From NCBI RefSeq assembly GCF_022810305.1, contig NZ_JALGQH010000001.1, forward strand, positions 496,001-560,000: a stretch of 64,000 bases of DNA. The letters run 5' to 3'. Positions within the stretch are counted from its first letter, which is position 1, and the number at the start of each line of letters is the position of its first letter. This stretch comes from Rhodococcus sp. ARC_M6. GTDB lineage: Bacteria; Actinomycetota; Actinomycetes; Mycobacteriales; Mycobacteriaceae. Positions 33,232 through 41,432 of the stretch are shown here, piece by piece. Position numbers and translations under genes: made by a program. The notes under the pieces were generated by a model. It was not told the DNA's origin. It saw only the letters and a program-made list of their open reading frames with translations, and made no database searches.

Positions 33232-34578
33232 TTACGCCGGATTTGAATGTCTCAGTCGGGTGACGGGAATTGCGCACACCGTGACAATTGCAGTGAACAG
33301 GAGTGCTGTGGCGATTGTCTGGGCCGTGAAGTAGTCGACGGGGATTGAGGTGAACGCTGTCGGTTCTCCCACATAGCTGAAGTTCACCCGGGTAGGTGCC
33401 GACGAGAGTAGATCGGTGAGGATCGCGATCGAAGAGAAGGTCATCGCGGCAAAGGGAATGGTGAGGCCCAGGGTGGCGTCGACGAGGCTGCCCGGTGCGA
33501 GGGCGCCCAGCAACAAGGCTCCGCCAAATCCGAGGGCGGCGATTTTGACGGCTAGTCCGATCGTGCCGTGTGCTGCGGTGAAAGGGAGAAGTTCCGACAG
33601 CGGTACTGCAGCGAGGACGATCAAGGGGACGATGCGTGGAATGCGGGCGCTCAACCGCAAGCCCACGGCGACGGCCACACCGGCAATGAGCACGATCGCC
33701 CAGGGTGATTCCAGTTGGCCCCAGCTGCCGGACACACTGGTGACTGTCACCAAAGTCGGAGCCGATGCGGCCGCGAGTGCCGTTGCAGCCCAGAGGAATG
33801 TGCCGCCGGCACCGGAATCGTCGCCGAGGCGGCGGGCCGCTACCGCCGTGAGCCACAACGCTGCTGCGGCGCACAGGACCATGACGACCCACGCGGTGCC
33901 TTCGCTTGCGTATTGCTGGCGGTCGATGACTGATCCGAGTATGCGGTGCCCGATCGCCAGAGCGGTGATGGCAACAAGGGCGATTCGGATCTCGCCGACG
34001 TCGGGACGCCTGATCCGGAATTCGGCCTGCGCCGTTGCGGCACAAGCGATTGCGGCAACGAAAGTTGCTCCGAGTAGCAGCCACGCGGGCTCGCCGACGG
34101 CGGAGGTGCTCATCCGTCCGGTCGCGGAGGCAAAGGCTCTCGCGGTCAGGAATCCGGCGATCACACCCAGTAACAGAGCATTTTTCGACGCGATTCGGTC
34201 CCAGCTCGCAGCGACGGCGCAACCTAGAATCACGCCTGCCGCAATGCTTTTGATCACGAGGAAGGCGATCAGCAGGTCGAGTGACGCGACTTCGGGGACC
34301 GCGAGCCGGATCAAAGCCATGATGCCCGTGGCGACTGCGACGGCGATCCATCCCGCACGGCGGGAACCGCGTCGCTGGGACAACGCGCACGCCACGACTG
34401 CAACGACGGCGCCCAATGCGACGGAGGTCGGCCCACTGCTGACCCACCGGTCGATTTCGGACTGCGAGGCTTCGATCGCCCACTCTTGTAGCGGCGGATT
34501 GGTCAGGGCTAGCGCGGCAAGGGCCCCGGACGCTAGTGCAGCAAGGGTGGTGAGGATCGCTCGTAGGTCGACTGGCAT
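33232..34578 (-). CDS. Polytopic membrane protein, paralogue of its neighbour
   Basis: The 448-residue protein has about 12 to 14 hydrophobic stretches. Its structure and tail resemble the following membrane gene at 31863-33203, as described there. It begins 26 bases after the TetR stop, so it could be regulated by it. No known transporter signature was found. Confidence 0.75.
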   Translation of the reverse strand: MPVDLRAILTTLAALASGALAALALTNPPLQEWAIEASQSEIDRWVSSGPTSVALGAVVAVVACALSQRRGSRRAGWIAVAVATGIMALIRLAVPEVASLDLLIAFLVIKSIAAGVILGCAVAASWDRIASKNALLLGVIAGFLTARAFASATGRMSTSAVGEPAWLLLGATFVAAIACAATAQAEFRIRRPDVGEIRIALVAITALAIGHRILGSVIDRQQYASEGTAWVVMVLCAAAALWLTAVAARRLGDDSGAGGTFLWAATALAAASAPTLVTVTSVSGSWGQLESPWAIVLIAGVAVAVGLRLSARIPRIVPLIVLAAVPLSELLPFTAAHGTIGLAVKIAALGFGGALLLGALAPGSLVDATLGLTIPFAAMTFSSIAILTDLLSSAPTRVNFSYVGEPTAFTSIPVDYFTAQTIATALLFTAIVTVCAIPVTRLRHSNPA

Positions 34579-34604
34579 CAGACCAACCTATCGCGGGTTC
34601 GGGC

Positions 34605-35219
34605 TCAGACTGGGGGTGTCAGGGCGGGGAACCAGATGTCGGTCAGGACGTCGGCAGCCGCGTCGGCGCCGGCCGTGATTGCGCCCTGCTCAGCCCAGCG
34701 GATGAAGAAACGCTCGATCTGGGTGAGTAGCAGTTCAACTCGAAGTTTTGCTTCGTCGCGTCGTTCTTCGGGCCAGCGAGCGAGGTACGACGTCATCGCA
34801 TTGGGCAGGGCTGAGATGCCGGCGCGGGCGAGGGCTCGAAATTCGGGTTCGAGAACCATGGCCTCGTCCCAGGCGCGCATCAGGTGGTGGTGATCGCGGC
34901 ACCAGTCGAGGGCGCGGTTGATCCATCCGGCGAATTCGTCGCGTGAACCGGATTCGAGAACGCGGTCCAGGTCGGTGAAAATCGCGAGCGTGCTGGACAT
35001 GACGGTATTCGATCCGAGGGCTTTAAGGATGTCGAGTTTGCCGGGGAAGTGCAGGTAGAAGGTGGCTCGGCTGCACCCGACCCGGCCGACGATGTCCTCC
35101 ACTGTGACGGCCGCGTAGCCGCGTTCGGTGAAGAGTGCGTCGGCAGCTTCTACGAGGTCTGCGCGTGTTTGCTGCTTCTGCTTCTCGCGCAGAGTCGGCT
35201 TGGCCGCAGTGTTGGTCAT
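34605..35219 (-). CDS. TetR-family transcriptional regulator
   Basis: The 204-residue protein has an N-terminal helix-turn-helix of TetR type (LVEAADALFTERGYAAVTVE, DIVGRVGCSRATFYLHFPGK) and an all-helical ligand domain. It is divergent from the CYP125-like gene. The intergenic region holds a TGAC-N5-GTCA palindrome that overlaps the -35 of the P450 promoter, so it most likely represses that gene and possibly itself. A sterol or lipid intermediate is a plausible ligand (inference). Confidence 0.9.
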   Translation of the reverse strand: MTNTAAKPTLREKQKQQTRADLVEAADALFTERGYAAVTVEDIVGRVGCSRATFYLHFPGKLDILKALGSNTVMSSTLAIFTDLDRVLESGSRDEFAGWINRALDWCRDHHHLMRAWDEAMVLEPEFRALARAGISALPNAMTSYLARWPEERRDEAKLRVELLLTQIERFFIRWAEQGAITAGADAAADVLTDIWFPALTPPV

Positions 35220-35283
35220 TAGCGGAATCTTACGGCGATGAGGTGTCGGTTGGGGTAGTTCGGCGAGACTTACCGTCTTTTAC

Positions 35284-35311
35284 TTGACAGCGCGTCAGTG
35301 AAAGCTACTCT
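35284..35311 (+). promoter_or_regulatory. P450 promoter with overlapping TetR operator
   Basis: The -35 TTGACA (35284-35289) and -10 TACTCT (35306-35311) are 16 bases apart. The inverted repeat TGAC-AGCGC-GTCA (35285-35297) covers the -35 box, where repressor binding would block RNA polymerase. It lies between the TetR and P450 genes. Confidence 0.6.
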
Positions 35312-35348
35312 GTGGTGCAGGACACAAACCGACCGATCAGAGGATGCT

Positions 35349-36629
35349 ATGACCATCTCGGACACAACTCGCACACCCAATCTGCCGGTCGGATTCGACG
35401 TCACCGACCCCGACATCCTCGCCGACCGCGTTCCGTTCGAAGAGTTTGCGGAACTGCGTCGCAGCGCACCCATCTGGTGGTGTGAGCAGCCGCCTACCGT
35501 CGGCGGATTCCAGGATGATGGCTACTGGGTGGTCTCACGTCACGAAGACGTCAAAGAGGTCAGCCAGCGCAGTGACGTCTTCTCGAGCTGGGAGAACACC
35601 GCAATCCCGCGCTTCACCGATGACATGCCACGTGAAGCTGTCGAGATGCAGCGCGCGAGCCTGATCAACAAGGATGCCCCCGAGCACACCAAACAGCGCA
35701 AGCTGATCTCCAAGCTGTTCACGCCGCGCTCGATCAACGGCATGCGCGACGAATTGGACCGTCGGGCACGCAATATCGTCGAAACCGCCATCGCTGAAGG
35801 CCCCGGCGATTTTGTGAAGCAGGTGGCCAGTGAGCTGCCACTGCAGGCGATTGCCGACTTGCTCGGCGTTCCGCAGGAGGATCGCGAGAAGCTCTTCAAG
35901 TGGTCCAACGAGATGATGGGCTACGACGATCCGGAGTATGTGGGTGATCCGGCAGCCTCGTCCATCGAGGTGCTCGGATACGCGTACCAAATGGCAGATG
36001 CGCGTCGTAGCTGCCCGGCCGACGACATCGTCACGACTCTCGTTCAGTCCGACATCGACGGCGAATCTCTCCTTCCCGAAGACTTCGGATTCTTCGTACT
36101 GACCCTCGCGGTTGCCGGCAACGAGACGACGCGCAATGCCATTACCCACGGCATGATCGCTTTCCTCGAAAACCCCGAGCAGTGGGAGCTGTACAAGAAG
36201 GAGCGTCCCAAGACGACGGCCGACGAGATCGTCCGTTGGGCAACTCCGGTCACCGCGTTCCAGCGCACCGCCCTCGAAGACACCGAACTGGCCGGCGTCT
36301 CGATCAAGAAGGGTCAGCGCGTTGTCATGCTTTACAGCTCGGCCAACTTCGACGAGGAGGTCTTCGAGAACCCGATGACCTTCGATATCACCCGTAACCC
36401 CAATCCTCACTTGGGTTTCGGCGGCACGGGCGCGCACTTCTGCATCGGTGCCAACCTTGCGCGCATGGAAATCGACCTCATGTTCAACGCGATTGCCGAC
36501 AACATGCCGGACATCACCAAGCTCGGTGACCCGCGTCGACTGCGTTCCGGCTGGATCAACGGCATCAAGGAATTTCAGGTGGATTACAAGGGCGGCGCGG
36601 AGGGCTCCGGCTGCCCGGTAGCTCACTAG
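35349..36629 (+). CDS. Cytochrome P450, CYP125-like (sterol side-chain 26/27-hydroxylase type)
   Basis: The 426-residue protein has the oxygen-activating AGNETT (residues 256-261) and the haem loop FGGTGAHFCIGANLAR (Cys365). Segments such as FAELRRSAPIWW, DVFSSWENTAIPRF, LINKDAPEHTKQRKLISKLF and VRWATPVTAFQRTALEDTEL closely match CYP125A1 as I remember it. CYP125 oxidises the side chain of cholesterol. This copy is not next to the usual cholesterol catabolic genes, so it may be a paralogue for another sterol. ATG 35349 has AGAGGATGCT upstream. Confidence 0.88.
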   Translation: MTISDTTRTPNLPVGFDVTDPDILADRVPFEEFAELRRSAPIWWCEQPPTVGGFQDDGYWVVSRHEDVKEVSQRSDVFSSWENTAIPRFTDDMPREAVEMQRASLINKDAPEHTKQRKLISKLFTPRSINGMRDELDRRARNIVETAIAEGPGDFVKQVASELPLQAIADLLGVPQEDREKLFKWSNEMMGYDDPEYVGDPAASSIEVLGYAYQMADARRSCPADDIVTTLVQSDIDGESLLPEDFGFFVLTLAVAGNETTRNAITHGMIAFLENPEQWELYKKERPKTTADEIVRWATPVTAFQRTALEDTELAGVSIKKGQRVVMLYSSANFDEEVFENPMTFDITRNPNPHLGFGGTGAHFCIGANLARMEIDLMFNAIADNMPDITKLGDPRRLRSGWINGIKEFQVDYKGGAEGSGCPVAH

Positions 36630-36640
36630 GGGCTACACCC

Positions 36641-36682
36641 TGTGCGCCTTTCTGGTAGCCAGCGCTACCAAAAAGGCGCACA
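36641..36682 (+). terminator. Terminator after the P450 gene
   Basis: A 19-bp stem (36641-36659 with 36664-36682) with one mismatch and a 4-base loop. It separates the P450 transcript from the following lyase gene. Confidence 0.8.
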
Positions 36683-36719
36683 GTAGGGGTACTTGTCGCC
36701 TACTTTCAGGAGCCACCGC

Positions 36720-37472
36720 ATGACGTCGATCAACGAGAAAGCCACTGCTCTGCTGGCATTGCATCAGCCCGGCAATCCAGTAATCCTCCCCACGGTGTGG
36801 GACGCGTGGTCGGCGAATCTTGCGGTGGCTGCGGGTTTTGCAGCCCTGACCGTCGGCAGCCATCCGGTTTCCGATTCCATCGGCAAGCCTGACAATGAGG
36901 GCATCACGTTCGGCGAGTTGGTGCGTCGAATCAAGCAGATCACCGGCGCCGTCGACGCTCCCGTCTCGGTGGACATCGAGAGTGGTTACGGGCTCGAGCC
37001 CGCTGTTCTGATCGAAGGCTTGCTCGACGCCGGTGCTGTCGGCCTCAATATCGAGGACACCGTGCACAGCGAGGGCGGGCGGTTGCGTGAGGCGCAGGAG
37101 CATGCCGATTTTGTGGGTGGGCTTCGCACGGCCGCCGACGCCGCCGGCGTGCACGTCGTTGTCAATGCGCGTACCGATTTGTTTGTGAAGCAGGTGGGCG
37201 ACGAGTCCGATCGGGTAGACCGCGCAATTGCACGCCTCAAGTTGGCGGCTGATGCGGGCGCTGATGTTCTGTATCCCGTCGGACGGCACGACGACGCTAC
37301 TCAGCTTCGTCTGACGTCGGAACTTCCGTTGCCGGTCAACGCAATCGGTATCCCGGATCAGGATGACCCGGCCAGTTTCGGGCCGCTCGGAGTGGCCCGT
37401 GTGAGTTTCGGTCCGTTCTTCCAGATGGCGCTGTCGAATCGCGCCACCGAGATTCTGGGACGCTGGGCTTGA
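36720..37472 (+). CDS. Isocitrate lyase/PEP mutase family protein
   Basis: The 250-residue TIM-barrel protein has the family elements PVSVDIESGYG, GAVGLNIEDTVHS and VVNARTDLFV. It is shorter than true isocitrate lyase and similar to oxaloacetate decarboxylase/PEP-phosphonomutase-like proteins. It cleaves or forms a C-C or C-P bond next to a carboxylate with Mg2+; the substrate is not determined. ATG 36720 has AGGAG nine bases upstream. It overlaps the DUF2804 gene by four bases. Confidence 0.86.
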   Translation: MTSINEKATALLALHQPGNPVILPTVWDAWSANLAVAAGFAALTVGSHPVSDSIGKPDNEGITFGELVRRIKQITGAVDAPVSVDIESGYGLEPAVLIEGLLDAGAVGLNIEDTVHSEGGRLREAQEHADFVGGLRTAADAAGVHVVVNARTDLFVKQVGDESDRVDRAIARLKLAADAGADVLYPVGRHDDATQLRLTSELPLPVNAIGIPDQDDPASFGPLGVARVSFGPFFQMALSNRATEILGRWA

Positions 37473-38491
37473 GCAATCAGGTTCTGACGCCCGGCCCGCT
37501 TCTTGATGCTCGCGGGCATCTCGTGGAGGCGGGCTGGGCGCCCTCGGAGATTCGGAAGTATCAGCGTTCAGCCGTGCAGGCACCCAAGTTCCGCCTCAAA
37601 GAGTGGGATTACTACTGCGTGCTCACACCGGATTACGGCATCGCGTTGACTGTCGCGGACAACGGTTACATGGGCTTGCTCGGTGTGTCGTGGCTAGACT
37701 TTGCGACGCCGCACGAGGTCACGGAAAGCGTGATGCTGCCGTTTCCGATGGGCAAGCTGGGTCTGCCCGGCAGTGCTGATTCCGGTGATGTTGTTGTATC
37801 GAAGGGTAAGGCGCGCTTCGAGTTTCGGCATGTGGATGGTGGGCGCCGTGTGGTTGTCGACTACCCGGCATTTGACGGCGGGAAGGGATTCTCGGCCGAC
37901 CTGTTTCTGCAGAGTCCGGCTGACGATCGCATGGTGATCGCGACGCCGTTCCCGAAGGCTCCCCGGTCGTTCTACTACAACCAGAAGATCAACTGCTTGC
38001 CCGCCCGCGGCACTGTTCGGGTTGGTGGGCAGGAATTTGCGTTTGCTCCGGAAGATGCTTTCGGAGTGCTGGATTGGGGCCGGGGTGTCTGGACGTATGA
38101 CAACACCTGGTACTGGGGTTCGGCATCGGGGTTGGTGAACGGAGAGCGGTTCGGCTTCAACATCGGCTACGGATTCGGTGATACCTCAGCGGCCAGCGAG
38201 AACATCGTTTTTGTGAATGGTGTTGCGCACAAACTGGATCGGCTCGAGTTTGAGCTTCCAACGGGAACCTACGACGGCGCACCGTGGAAGTTCACGAGCA
38301 ACGACGGCCGCTTCGAGATGAAGTTCGAGCCGATCATCGACCGAGCCGCGACGTTCAATGTCGGTGTACTGCGATCGATCCAGCACCAGGTCTTCGGAAA
38401 GTTCTCCGGCACTGTTGTTCTCGACGATGGAAGCACTGTCGCGGTTCATGATCTCCTTGGGTTTGCGGAGGAAGTTCGGAACCGCTGGTAA
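37469..38491 (+). CDS. DUF2804 protein
   Basis: The 340-residue protein has the DUF2804 signature FGVLDWGRGVWTYDNTWYWG. It looks like a two-half beta-rich lipocalin-type or AttH-like fold, with no signal peptide or membrane segment. TTG 37469 overlaps the stop of the lyase gene by four bases, so the two are co-translated. The biochemical role is unknown. Confidence 0.82.
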   Translation: MSNQVLTPGPLLDARGHLVEAGWAPSEIRKYQRSAVQAPKFRLKEWDYYCVLTPDYGIALTVADNGYMGLLGVSWLDFATPHEVTESVMLPFPMGKLGLPGSADSGDVVVSKGKARFEFRHVDGGRRVVVDYPAFDGGKGFSADLFLQSPADDRMVIATPFPKAPRSFYYNQKINCLPARGTVRVGGQEFAFAPEDAFGVLDWGRGVWTYDNTWYWGSASGLVNGERFGFNIGYGFGDTSAASENIVFVNGVAHKLDRLEFELPTGTYDGAPWKFTSNDGRFEMKFEPIIDRAATFNVGVLRSIQHQVFGKFSGTVVLDDGSTVAVHDLLGFAEEVRNRW

Positions 38492-38500
38492 GGGTGCTTT

Positions 38501-38588
38501 GCTGAAGTTGGCACCGTTTCTGTGTAGTGGGCACCCTTTCCAGCGTGCTGAAAGGGGTGCCCACTGTGCACAGAGGGTGCTCGCTTCG
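38501..38588. repeat. Palindromic intergenic repeat, copy 1 of 3
   Basis: The element reads GGCACCGTTTCTGTG, then GTGGGCACCCTTTC, a 10-base spacer, GAAAGGGGTGCCCAC and CACAGAGGGTGC, so it folds into one long hairpin. Copies 2 and 3 lie at 38650 and 39720. Confidence 0.8.
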
Positions 38589-38649
38589 GTGTCGTCGAAT
38601 GGGCGCTGTGGTTTTCGTGGTGTTGGCTGTGGTGTGCTGCGCGGCCGTT

Positions 38650-38738
38650 CGGAAGCTGGCACCGTTTCTGTGTAGTAGGCACTCTTTCCAGGGTGCTGAA
38701 ACCGGTGCTCACTGTGCATAAACGGTGCTCACTTCGAG
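38650..38738. repeat. Palindromic intergenic repeat, copy 2 of 3
   Basis: It begins with the same CTGGCACCGTTTCTGTGTAG and ends with AACGGTGCTCACTTCGAG. The arms have a few more differences than copy 1. It lies about 60 bases after copy 1 and just before the DUF559 gene. Confidence 0.8.
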
Positions 38739-38801
38739 AGTTATCCACAGATCCGAATCGTGTCCGCTTTCGACTGCCGGGATGCGCGAGGATCACTGGT
38801 C

Positions 38802-39710
38802 ATGGGGGAACAACCGCACATCATCCGCAGGCCTGAGCACCTCGCTACCGGGGGCACCGACGCCGAGATCCGCAGGACCTGCTCAAACGGCGAGTGGACC
38901 CGAATCCATCGCGGCGCCTACGTATCGACGGCTCAACTGTCCGATCTGGCAGCGCATGAGCGGCATCGTGTACGTATTCGTGCCGTGGCGAATGCTGCCC
39001 ACGCTGACTCAATCGTCAGCCACGCGTCGGCTGCTGTGATCCACGGATTCGAGCTCTGGAACACGCCGCTCGATCGTGTGCATCTCAGCCGGAACCGTCG
39101 TGGGGGCAGCCGGCAGTCCACGGACAGGCACGTGCATTCGGCGCAGTTCACAGACTACGAAGTGACTACTGTCGACGGCCTTGCAGTCACGACTCCAGCG
39201 CGCACCGTGGTGGATCTTGCGCGTTCGCTGCCCTTTGAGCAGGCGCTGGTAGCGGGCAATTCTGCGCTGCACCGCACGCCGGTGGGGATCGACGAAATCA
39301 AGGGCAGTTTGTCCCGCGTGCCGCAGCACCCGTCGCACCGCCACGCATTGCAGGCGGTGAGCTCGATGGATGCACGTATCGAAAGCGTCGGCGAGTCTCG
39401 GAGCCTGGCGCTCTTCGTCCGCGAGCGACTTCCGATCCCGCAGCCGCAGGTACAACTCGGCAATGCGAGAGTCGACTTTCTGTGGCGGGAGCACCGCACT
39501 GTCGGGGAGTTCGACGGTCGCGTCAAGTACGGCCGGCTGGTGCCCGCGGGCCGCTCTGCCGAGGATGTTCTGTGGGAGGAGAAGCTTCGCGAGGATCGAT
39601 TGCGCGAAGCGGGCTGGCAGGTTGCGCGGTGGACGTGGGCGGACTTGTCGACGCCGTCGTTGGTGGCGGGCCGGATCACGGCGGCGTTCGAGCGTGGCCG
39701 CGGCGCCTGA
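38802..39710 (+). CDS. AbiEi-like/DUF559 protein (PD-(D/E)XK nuclease-type C-terminus)
   Basis: The 302-residue protein has an N-terminal region like the AbiEi antitoxin wing-helix (GEWTRIHRGAYVST) and a conserved middle part (VSHASAAVIHGFELW, TTPARTVVDLARSLPF). The C-terminus resembles the DUF559/very-short-patch-repair nuclease fold (RVDFLWREHRTVGEFDGRVKY, LREDRLREAGWQVARWTW). Many such orphan genes exist in actinobacteria; a toxin partner is not visible nearby. A longer GTG start at 38760 is possible; ATG 38802 has GAGGA upstream. It is bracketed by the palindromic repeats. A second member is at 61463-62299. Confidence 0.8.
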   Translation: MGEQPHIIRRPEHLATGGTDAEIRRTCSNGEWTRIHRGAYVSTAQLSDLAAHERHRVRIRAVANAAHADSIVSHASAAVIHGFELWNTPLDRVHLSRNRRGGSRQSTDRHVHSAQFTDYEVTTVDGLAVTTPARTVVDLARSLPFEQALVAGNSALHRTPVGIDEIKGSLSRVPQHPSHRHALQAVSSMDARIESVGESRSLALFVRERLPIPQPQVQLGNARVDFLWREHRTVGEFDGRVKYGRLVPAGRSAEDVLWEEKLREDRLREAGWQVARWTWADLSTPSLVAGRITAAFERGRGA

Positions 39711-39719
39711 CAGTTCCCC

Positions 39720-39803
39720 GAAGTGAGCACAGGTTTTGTGCAGTGAGCACCCTTTCCCGCCTGCTGAAAGGGGTGCTCACTGTGCACAAAGGGTGCCAGC
39801 TAG
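39720..39803. repeat. Palindromic intergenic repeat, copy 3 of 3
   Basis: The core GTGAGCACCCTTTC and GAAAGGGGTGCTCAC is the most regular of the three. It runs to the stop codon of the convergent amidohydrolase gene and could act as a bidirectional terminator. Confidence 0.8.
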
Positions 39804-41422
39804 CCGACGGCGCTCAACTCTCCGTACACAGTCCGCCCTTCCAGCACCGTGGCAAGGATCTTCAGGTCGGACAACGAGGTGGGTTCCGTGTCGAGGGGAT
39901 TTGCCGACAGGACAACCAGATCCGCATAGGCGCCGGGGAAGATCGCGCCGATGTTCTCCTCGCTGAAGAGTTGCCAGGCAGCGTTGACGGTATGAGCGCG
40001 CAGCGCAGCATCCACCGGGATCCGTTCCTCCGGTGCTACGACGCGGCCGCTGGGTGCGAGTCTGGTGACGGCGTCCTGCATGTTCCGCAAGGGGTTGGCG
40101 GGAGTGACCGGGCCGTCGTTGTGGAAGGTGAAGCGTTGACCGGCGGAAAGTGCGGAACCTGCTGCGGCCCAGACACTGCCGTGTTCGGGTCCGAAGAGGT
40201 CGTCGACTAGTACGTCACCCCAGTAGTGCAGGTGGTCGATGAAGATGCTGACGGTGACTCCCAGGTCTGCGGCCCGCTGGAACTGGTCCGCACGCATCGC
40301 TCCGACGTGTTCGAGCCGCAGGCGGTGGTCGTCGCGTGGGTACTCTTGCAGCAGTTGTTCCCACGCGTCGAGGACCATCGTGATTGCGTCGTCGCCATGA
40401 GCGTGGCAGGCAATCTGCCAACCCTTGTCGAAGTAGGCGGCACTGATGTCGTGGATCTGCTCGCCGGTGTAGTTGGCATGGCCGTGGGTGCAGGCGATTC
40501 CGAGTCCGCGGGTTGCCTCGGTGTCCAGGTACGGGAAGCTGGTGGCGATGTTGCCTACCCACGGCGAACCGTCGGACCACACCTTGATTCCGATTTGCCG
40601 GACCAGGTCGTTGCCGTCGCCGGGTGCGGCGTCGGTTGTGCGGGCAGGTGTCGACATTTCGTAGAGGCGGAACCTCGTGGTGAGTACACCGGCGTCGGAC
40701 ATTGTGTTGAGCGCCGGTCGCATTCGTGGATCGAACGACATTTCCGCGACGGTGGTGATTCCCGCAGCATTCAGGCGCGCGCACTCAGCGGCCAACAGCG
40801 CTGGGAAATCGTCTCCGATGGTCATGGCGTGTCCGGCAACAGTGAACACTGCGGGAGTTTCGTAGGCTGCGCCGTCCAGAGCGCCCGACGCGTCGTGGCC
40901 GTACGATCCGCCGAAGGGATCTGGTGTGTCCCGGGTAATTCCAGCCTGCTCTGCGGCAGCGGTATTGAAGTAGGCGACGTGGCCGGAATTGTGCAGGATC
41001 ACGAGTGGGTAATCAGGTGCGGTGGTGTCGAGCCACTTCAGTGTGGGCTCGGGTAGGCCCTTCTGTAGCAACGGATCCCAGCCGTTCAGGAAAGCGCCGG
41101 CAGCGCCACGATCAGAAATGGTTTCGACAATGGCGGCAACAACAGTGTCGGCGTCGGCGATCGTGACCGGCCGGATGTCCACGACGGCCGGGCCCAGCAC
41201 GATTGCTTCTTCCAGTGGATGCCCGTGCGGTTCGATGAATCCGGGAAGGATGCAAGCACTTCCGACGTCCACGACTCGGGTTCCGGCCCCGATCAACACG
41301 TCGAGTTCAGCTCGCGATCCCACCGCCGTGATGCGCCCGTCAGTGACGGCCAGGCCTTCCGTGCGGGGGAGCGCGTCGTGCATCGTGACGACGTCGCCGA
41401 ACAGCACCAGATCCGCATTCAT
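39800..41422 (-). CDS. Metal-dependent amidohydrolase, family 3 (YtcJ-like)
   Basis: The 540-residue protein has the amidohydrolase barrel: GFIEPHGHPLEE (His-x-His metal ligands), ITTVAEMSFDPR, WQIACHAHGDDAITMVLD, RLEHVGAMR and TFHNDGPVTP. The ends (VVDVGSACILPG, ADLVVLSANPLD) form the small beta-sandwich. It lies 10 bases after the AAA ATPase gene and may be in the same operon. The substrate is unknown. Confidence 0.88.
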   Translation of the reverse strand: MNADLVLFGDVVTMHDALPRTEGLAVTDGRITAVGSRAELDVLIGAGTRVVDVGSACILPGFIEPHGHPLEEAIVLGPAVVDIRPVTIADADTVVAAIVETISDRGAAGAFLNGWDPLLQKGLPEPTLKWLDTTAPDYPLVILHNSGHVAYFNTAAAEQAGITRDTPDPFGGSYGHDASGALDGAAYETPAVFTVAGHAMTIGDDFPALLAAECARLNAAGITTVAEMSFDPRMRPALNTMSDAGVLTTRFRLYEMSTPARTTDAAPGDGNDLVRQIGIKVWSDGSPWVGNIATSFPYLDTEATRGLGIACTHGHANYTGEQIHDISAAYFDKGWQIACHAHGDDAITMVLDAWEQLLQEYPRDDHRLRLEHVGAMRADQFQRAADLGVTVSIFIDHLHYWGDVLVDDLFGPEHGSVWAAAGSALSAGQRFTFHNDGPVTPANPLRNMQDAVTRLAPSGRVVAPEERIPVDAALRAHTVNAAWQLFSEENIGAIFPGAYADLVVLSANPLDTEPTSLSDLKILATVLEGRTVYGELSAVG

Positions 41423-41432
41423 ATTTCAGTCC

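Noticed and set aside
38802..39710. Toxin-antitoxin or abortive-infection operon around the AbiEi-like gene
   Set aside because: No AbiEii-type nucleotidyltransferase or other toxin gene lies nearby; it is an orphan.
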